From positions 124,001 through 188,000 of the forward strand of contig NZ_CP015772.1 of NCBI RefSeq assembly GCF_001654455.1: 64,000 nucleotides of DNA, read 5' to 3'. The notes under the pieces are model-generated. The model had not been told where the DNA came from. It did not search any database and worked only from the letters and a program-made list of their open reading frames with translations. The position numbers and the translations under genes were made by a program. This DNA comes from Niabella ginsenosidivorans (GTDB taxonomy: Bacteria > Bacteroidota > Bacteroidia > Chitinophagales > Chitinophagaceae). Positions within the stretch are counted from its first letter, which is position 1. Each line of letters begins with the position of its first letter. Positions 60,809-64,000 of the stretch are shown in pieces.

Positions 60809-61393
60809 TTATTTTAGCACGCGTATGATCTTTACAAAATGTTTTTCAAAATAACCGGATAACCGGCCAATGGTTACTACCGTTCCGCTGCCGGGAGCGT
60901 GTATAAATTTTAGTACATCCTTGTTTTCCGTAACAATTCCCATATGCCCTATTTTACGGCTGTTTTCTCCTGTAAACAATATGATATCCCCGGGCAATGC
61001 CTTTTTTACAGAAACCTCCCGGCCTACATTTTCGTAGTCATAGGAAGAACGGGGCGATTTTACATGATAATGCTGAAAAATATGATACAGCAGTCCAGAA
61101 CAATCCAGTCCCTTATCAGGGTCTGCTGATCCGTATTTATAAGGAGTGCCTAAAAAGGTCTTTGCATAATCTACAAAATCATAACGGTTAATATCCAACG
61201 GCTGATCTAATGAACGATTGATTGCGGTGTTCCCCGGATTGTTTTCCTTTTTTGAAGTAGTTGCAGCAGCAGTGCTTTCCACAGGATCTGGCCGTTGCTC
61301 CAGTACATTTACCTTCTGGCTTTTCCGGGCGCCGGAACACGAATACAATACCACAAGGAGGGTAAGCATCAAAAAAGAATAGCCGTTCTTCAT
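60809..61393 (-). CDS. NlpC/P60 family lipoprotein (C40 peptidase)
   Basis: 194 residues. The lipoprotein signal ends at Cys in LYSCSGARK (about residue 19). A low-complexity linker (ESTAAATTSKKENNPGN) is followed by the NlpC/P60 domain: AKTFLGTPYKYGSADPDKGLDCSGLLYHIF with catalytic Cys, KIGHMGIVTENKDVLKFIHAPGSGTV with His, and a third polar residue in the IHA segment. It cleaves peptide cross-links or stems of peptidoglycan in the periplasm. Confidence 0.9.
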   Translation of the reverse strand: MKNGYSFLMLTLLVVLYSCSGARKSQKVNVLEQRPDPVESTAAATTSKKENNPGNTAINRSLDQPLDINRYDFVDYAKTFLGTPYKYGSADPDKGLDCSGLLYHIFQHYHVKSPRSSYDYENVGREVSVKKALPGDIILFTGENSRKIGHMGIVTENKDVLKFIHAPGSGTVVTIGRLSGYFEKHFVKIIRVLK

Positions 61394-61484
61394 ACTCCAA
61401 AAATAATAACAAGTAATTTAATGAGGGCAGAGGGCTGTTCTTTGGAGAATTAAAGAATATATTTGTGAACTAAACAGTTCATTT

Positions 61485-61922
61485 ATGCGTATACGATTTT
61501 TTGCTTTGTTATTGGGAATAGTATTGATCCCCGCTGCTCCTTTATGGGCCCAGAATAAGCACCTGCAGGAAGTAGAAGCTGCCGTAAAAAAATTTACCAA
61601 AGCAATGCTGGATAGTGATATCCCTGTTTTGAGCGCCTTGGCCGCCGACCAGTTAACGTATGGTCATTCAAGCGGCAAAGTGCAGAACAAGGCAGAATAC
61701 CTGGAATCATTTAAAACCGGTGCATCTGATTTTACAAAAATCGATATCAGTGACCAGACCATCTATTTTGTGAACAATACGGCGATTGTGCGTCATTTGC
61801 TGGATGCAGACACCAATGATAATAAGCAACCGGGTCATACTACTTTAAAGATCATGACCGTTTGGGAAAAAGTGGCCGGTAAATGGTTGTTGATTGCAAG
61901 GCAGGCTGTAAAACCACAATAA
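61485..61922 (+). CDS. NTF2-like (DUF4440) exported protein
   Basis: 145 residues with a signal peptide (MRIRFFALLLGIVLIPAAPLWAQ). The NTF2-like cone fold is seen as HLQEVEAAVKKFTKAMLDSDIPVLSALAADQLTYGHSSGKVQNKAEYLESF, then YFVNNTAIVRHLLDADTND and TVWEKVAGKWLLIARQAV. This is the DUF4440 group of periplasmic or secreted proteins that bind small molecules. It is followed after 11 bases by a DUF4861 gene on the same strand, so they form an operon. Confidence 0.82.
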   Translation: MRIRFFALLLGIVLIPAAPLWAQNKHLQEVEAAVKKFTKAMLDSDIPVLSALAADQLTYGHSSGKVQNKAEYLESFKTGASDFTKIDISDQTIYFVNNTAIVRHLLDADTNDNKQPGHTTLKIMTVWEKVAGKWLLIARQAVKPQ

Positions 61923-61932
61923 AACAGGTTTT

Positions 61933-63195
61933 ATGAAGGCATTGTTATTGTTACTGATCGGGTGCGGCTTTACAGGTAATATATGGGCGCAAACAAAGAC
62001 CATTACCGTTATCAACCCCTCTGATATAGCGCGCAAAGATGAACTGGTGGTTCTGAAAAGAGAATGGCTGAAAAAAAAGCTGCCTTTGCTCAGCAATGAT
62101 CATTATGTTGTCATTGCAGATAAAGGCACACCACAGGTGGTGCAGTATGATGATATGGATGGAGATGGTAGCTGGGATGAAGCCGTGCTGTTGCTGGACC
62201 TGGCCCCCGGCCAGCAGCGAACGCTGACAGCTACCGTTAGTGACCAGCCGGCTGCAGTAAAAGCGGTGGTGCGCAGTTATGTACGCCAGAAGCACCGGTT
62301 GCCGGATAGCCGTTTTGGGGCAAATGTATTAACAGATACCATGCCTTACAACAATGCGCCTACAGATTTTTCCAAACAAAAGCTGCCGCCCTATTTAACG
62401 GAAGGACCGGCATGGGAGAATGACAAAGTGGGCTTCCGGAAATATTTTGATACCAGGAATGCAAATGATATATGGGGAAAACGGGTGCCGCAAATGGTTT
62501 TGGATGAGGTGGGCGCAGATCCTTCAAAGATCTATCATAACCTGGCAGACTGGGGTATGGACATTCTTAAAGTGGGTAAATCACTTGGCGCCGGAGCGCT
62601 TGCCTTAAAACTCAGCATAAATGAAAAAGACACGCTGATCCGTTTTGGCAGTAATGTAAAGCAGGAAATTTACCGACAGGTAACAACAGGCCCGCTCCGT
62701 TCTGTTTTCGAGGTCATTTATAAGGACTGGCAATACCTGCCCAACCAGGCGCCCATAACCGTTACAGAGCAGATCAGCATCTGGGGCGGGCAGTATTTTT
62801 ATGAAAACAAGGTAAGTTTCAATACCGTTCCTGCCAATGCCTCCCTGGTTACGGGTACCATTGATTTTTACAGTAAAGAGGATCACAAGATCAGTAAACC
62901 GGGGGTGGCCGGCTTATATACTTATGACCGGCAGAGTGAGCACAAGGATTTACTGGGATTGGGTATACTGACACCGGCAAAATATTTTAACGGCTATGGG
63001 CATATTGGAGCTATACCCGGCGACATCACCAATGTATTTACATTAGATATGAAGATCAGCCAGGAACAGCCAACTCTTTATCGTTATTATGTGGGCTGGG
63101 AGCTGTCAGATCGTGTCTTTGCAACCAAACAGGGTTTTGAGCGATTTATAGATAGCGAGGAGGTAAAATTCGGGAGGCCGGTAATTATCCGGTAG
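61933..63195 (+). CDS. DUF4861 family exported protein
   Basis: 420 residues with a signal peptide (MKALLLLLIGCGFTGNIWAQ). The family pattern is clear: an N-terminal NPSDIARKDELVVLKREWL, QYDDMDGDGSWDEAVLLLDLAPGQQ, then GPAWENDKVGFRKYFDTRNANDIWGKRVPQMVLDEVG and the later HNLADWGMDILKVGKSLGAGALAL block. DUF4861 proteins occur near polysaccharide-degradation genes and are thought to act on uronic-acid-rich glycans, but no reaction is established. It follows the NTF2-like gene; both are exported. Confidence 0.85.
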   Translation: MKALLLLLIGCGFTGNIWAQTKTITVINPSDIARKDELVVLKREWLKKKLPLLSNDHYVVIADKGTPQVVQYDDMDGDGSWDEAVLLLDLAPGQQRTLTATVSDQPAAVKAVVRSYVRQKHRLPDSRFGANVLTDTMPYNNAPTDFSKQKLPPYLTEGPAWENDKVGFRKYFDTRNANDIWGKRVPQMVLDEVGADPSKIYHNLADWGMDILKVGKSLGAGALALKLSINEKDTLIRFGSNVKQEIYRQVTTGPLRSVFEVIYKDWQYLPNQAPITVTEQISIWGGQYFYENKVSFNTVPANASLVTGTIDFYSKEDHKISKPGVAGLYTYDRQSEHKDLLGLGILTPAKYFNGYGHIGAIPGDITNVFTLDMKISQEQPTLYRYYVGWELSDRVFATKQGFERFIDSEEVKFGRPVIIR

Positions 63196-63316
63196 AACCA
63201 TTTGTCAATCAGTTTACTGCAAAAGAACGTGTGGAGCTGATCAATCAAAAGTATATCCAATAATCACAGTTAAGTAAATTATTATGTAACCTGGACTAAA
63301 TAAAACGCCTGAATAA

Positions 63317-63556
63317 ATGACACTTCAGCAACAGGAATTATTAAACCGTATTACAATTATACCCGGATTAATGAGTGGGAAACCTACAATACGAGGTTTA
63401 AGGTTTCCGGTGGGGATATATTAGAAATGCTCGCAAGTGGAATAGGGAAAATGCTATTCTGGAACAACACCCGTTTTAGAAAGGGGCGATATTTCTGCCG
63501 CACTATTATATGCGTCTTTAAAAATGAAAAATACGGTTGTTATTCATGCGGCCTGA
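63317..63556 (+). pseudogene. Broken DUF433 antitoxin-like gene
   Basis: From ATG 63317 the product starts MTLQQQELLNRITIIPGLMSGKPTIRGLRFPVG, the DUF433 start with its GKPTIRG motif. One frame change near 63415 is needed to read DILEMLASGI. A second frame change is needed to read PVLERGDISAALLYASLKMKNTVVIHAA to the stop at 63554. So the gene carries at least two frameshifts and cannot be translated whole. Intact DUF433 proteins are small DNA-binding antitoxins paired with DUF5615 PIN-like toxins, as found just downstream. Confidence 0.75.
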
Positions 63557-63904
63557 ATAGGAAATCTGGCTGGATATGCATCTTTCTCCCATTATTGCAA
63601 AATGGATGAAGGAAGAAATCGGAATAGAAGTTAATCAGGCTGCATACTTAATTTCAATGCACTTTCTGATGTTGCTATTTACAATAAAGCAAGAGCCTAT
63701 GGAAACGTTATACTTATTTCAAAAGATGCTGATTTTCCGGAATTAATAAGTCGCCTTGGGGCGCCTCCCAAACTCATCAATCTCAGGATCGGCAATTGTG
63801 ACAATCGTTTTTTGTGGGAGAAACTAAAAGTACGTATTCACGAAATGATTGCCATACTGACAACAGATAGTATTGATATTATCGAATTGGAATTGGAACG
63901 GTAG
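63557..63904 (+). pseudogene. Broken DUF5615 PIN-like toxin gene
   Basis: Pieces in two frames give a DUF5615 protein. The first is EIWLDMHLSPIIAKWMKEEIGIEV, with ATAG where ATG is expected (63557-63560). The second runs NFNALSDVAIYNKARAYGNVILISKDADFPELISRLGAPPKLINLRIGNCDNRFLW to a stop at 63902-63904. A frameshift lies near 63640-63660. The PIN-like acidic residues (D in WLDMHLSP, SKDADF, NLRIGN) are present. Loss of the start and the frameshift make it non-functional; the cognate DUF433 gene is broken too. Confidence 0.72.
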
Positions 63905-63919
63905 GTGCTGATCGGCGTT

Positions 63920-64000
63920 TTACCAGTCTTTCTCATTACTGATGCCATACTGGGATTTATCTTCAGAAATACGCTGTTGCGTATTCCGTTCCTTTTGTTC
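63920..64000 (-). CDS. 3' end of a leftward gene cut by the window edge
   Basis: The last 81 bases read leftward as 26 codons with no interruption (EQKERNTQQRISEDKSQYGISNEKDW) ending in TAA at 63920-63922. The hydrophilic sequence looks like the C-terminus of a real protein, but too little is present to name a family. Confidence 0.45.
   Translation of the reverse strand, partial: EQKERNTQQRISEDKSQYGISNEKDW

Overview
The window reads as chromosomal DNA of a member of the Bacteroidota, most likely a Chitinophagaceae-type bacterium. The evidence is a GldH gliding lipoprotein, a TonB with the Bacteroidota N-terminus, small families typical of the phylum (DUF4286, DUF6952, ribosomal protein THX), GH3/beta-lactamase and kinase/RapZ fusions, and promoters of the TTG-N(16-22)-TAnnTTTG kind. 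I see no rRNA, tRNA, CRISPR array, prophage or complete insertion sequence. Most genes are single housekeeping or accessory genes in short operons on both strands.

Layout. 1-0.6 kb: UPF0175/DUF3368 toxin-antitoxin pair, cut by the left edge. 0.7-3.4 kb: CrtI/RetSat-type flavoprotein, HxlR regulator and divergent SDR. 3.6-8.7 kb: two-gene operon of a GT2-DUF2062 glycosyltransferase and a 1281-residue MMPL-acyltransferase-methyltransferase fusion. 9-10.2 kb: a DUF4143 ATPase behind nested AT-rich palindromes. 10.5-17.7 kb: outer-membrane protein, GH3/beta-lactamase fusion, gldH with a two-component system, yicC. 18.3-28.4 kb: lpxD, UvrD helicase, rlpA, SemiSWEET, DUF1080, PAP2, GT39, LOG, exonuclease III, DUF4286, HU, THX. 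29-43 kb: PepSY, pdxH, pyrH, an aldo/keto reductase-fucosidase-sugar kinase group, CCA transferase, tsaC, GT4, dapD, rsgA, a second DUF4143 ATPase, gamma carbonic anhydrase. 43.8-47 kb: an AmgK-like kinase fused to a RapZ C-terminal domain plus a MurU-like nucleotidyltransferase, with one broken gene upstream and another between them. 47-55.7 kb: M1 peptidase, MBL hydrolase, a RAYT transposase flanked by palindromes, AraC/MFS/AKR group, DinB, pentapeptide protein. 55.8-63.2 kb: ExbD/TonB, psd, peroxiredoxin/thioredoxin/DUF6952 operon, flavoprotein, NlpC/P60, NTF2-like, DUF4861. 63.3-64 kb: a decayed DUF433/DUF5615 toxin-antitoxin pair and the 3' end of a leftward gene.

Themes. Cell-wall turnover recurs: a NagZ-like GH3/beta-lactamase exoenzyme, RlpA, NlpC/P60, and the AmgK-RapZ/MurU pair expected to return amino sugars to UDP-sugar pools. 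Envelope lipid work is represented by lpxD, psd, PAP2, GT39 and the MMPL fusion. Genome erosion and small mobile repeats are also visible: four pseudogenes (TPM protein, four-helix-bundle protein, DUF433 and DUF5615), a RAYT with REP-like palindromes, other REP-like elements and short-word repeat tracts in intergenic DNA. The best candidates for under-described biology are the kinase-RapZ fusion, the MMPL-acyltransferase-methyltransferase fusion with its glycosyltransferase, and the palindrome-controlled DUF4143 ATPases.
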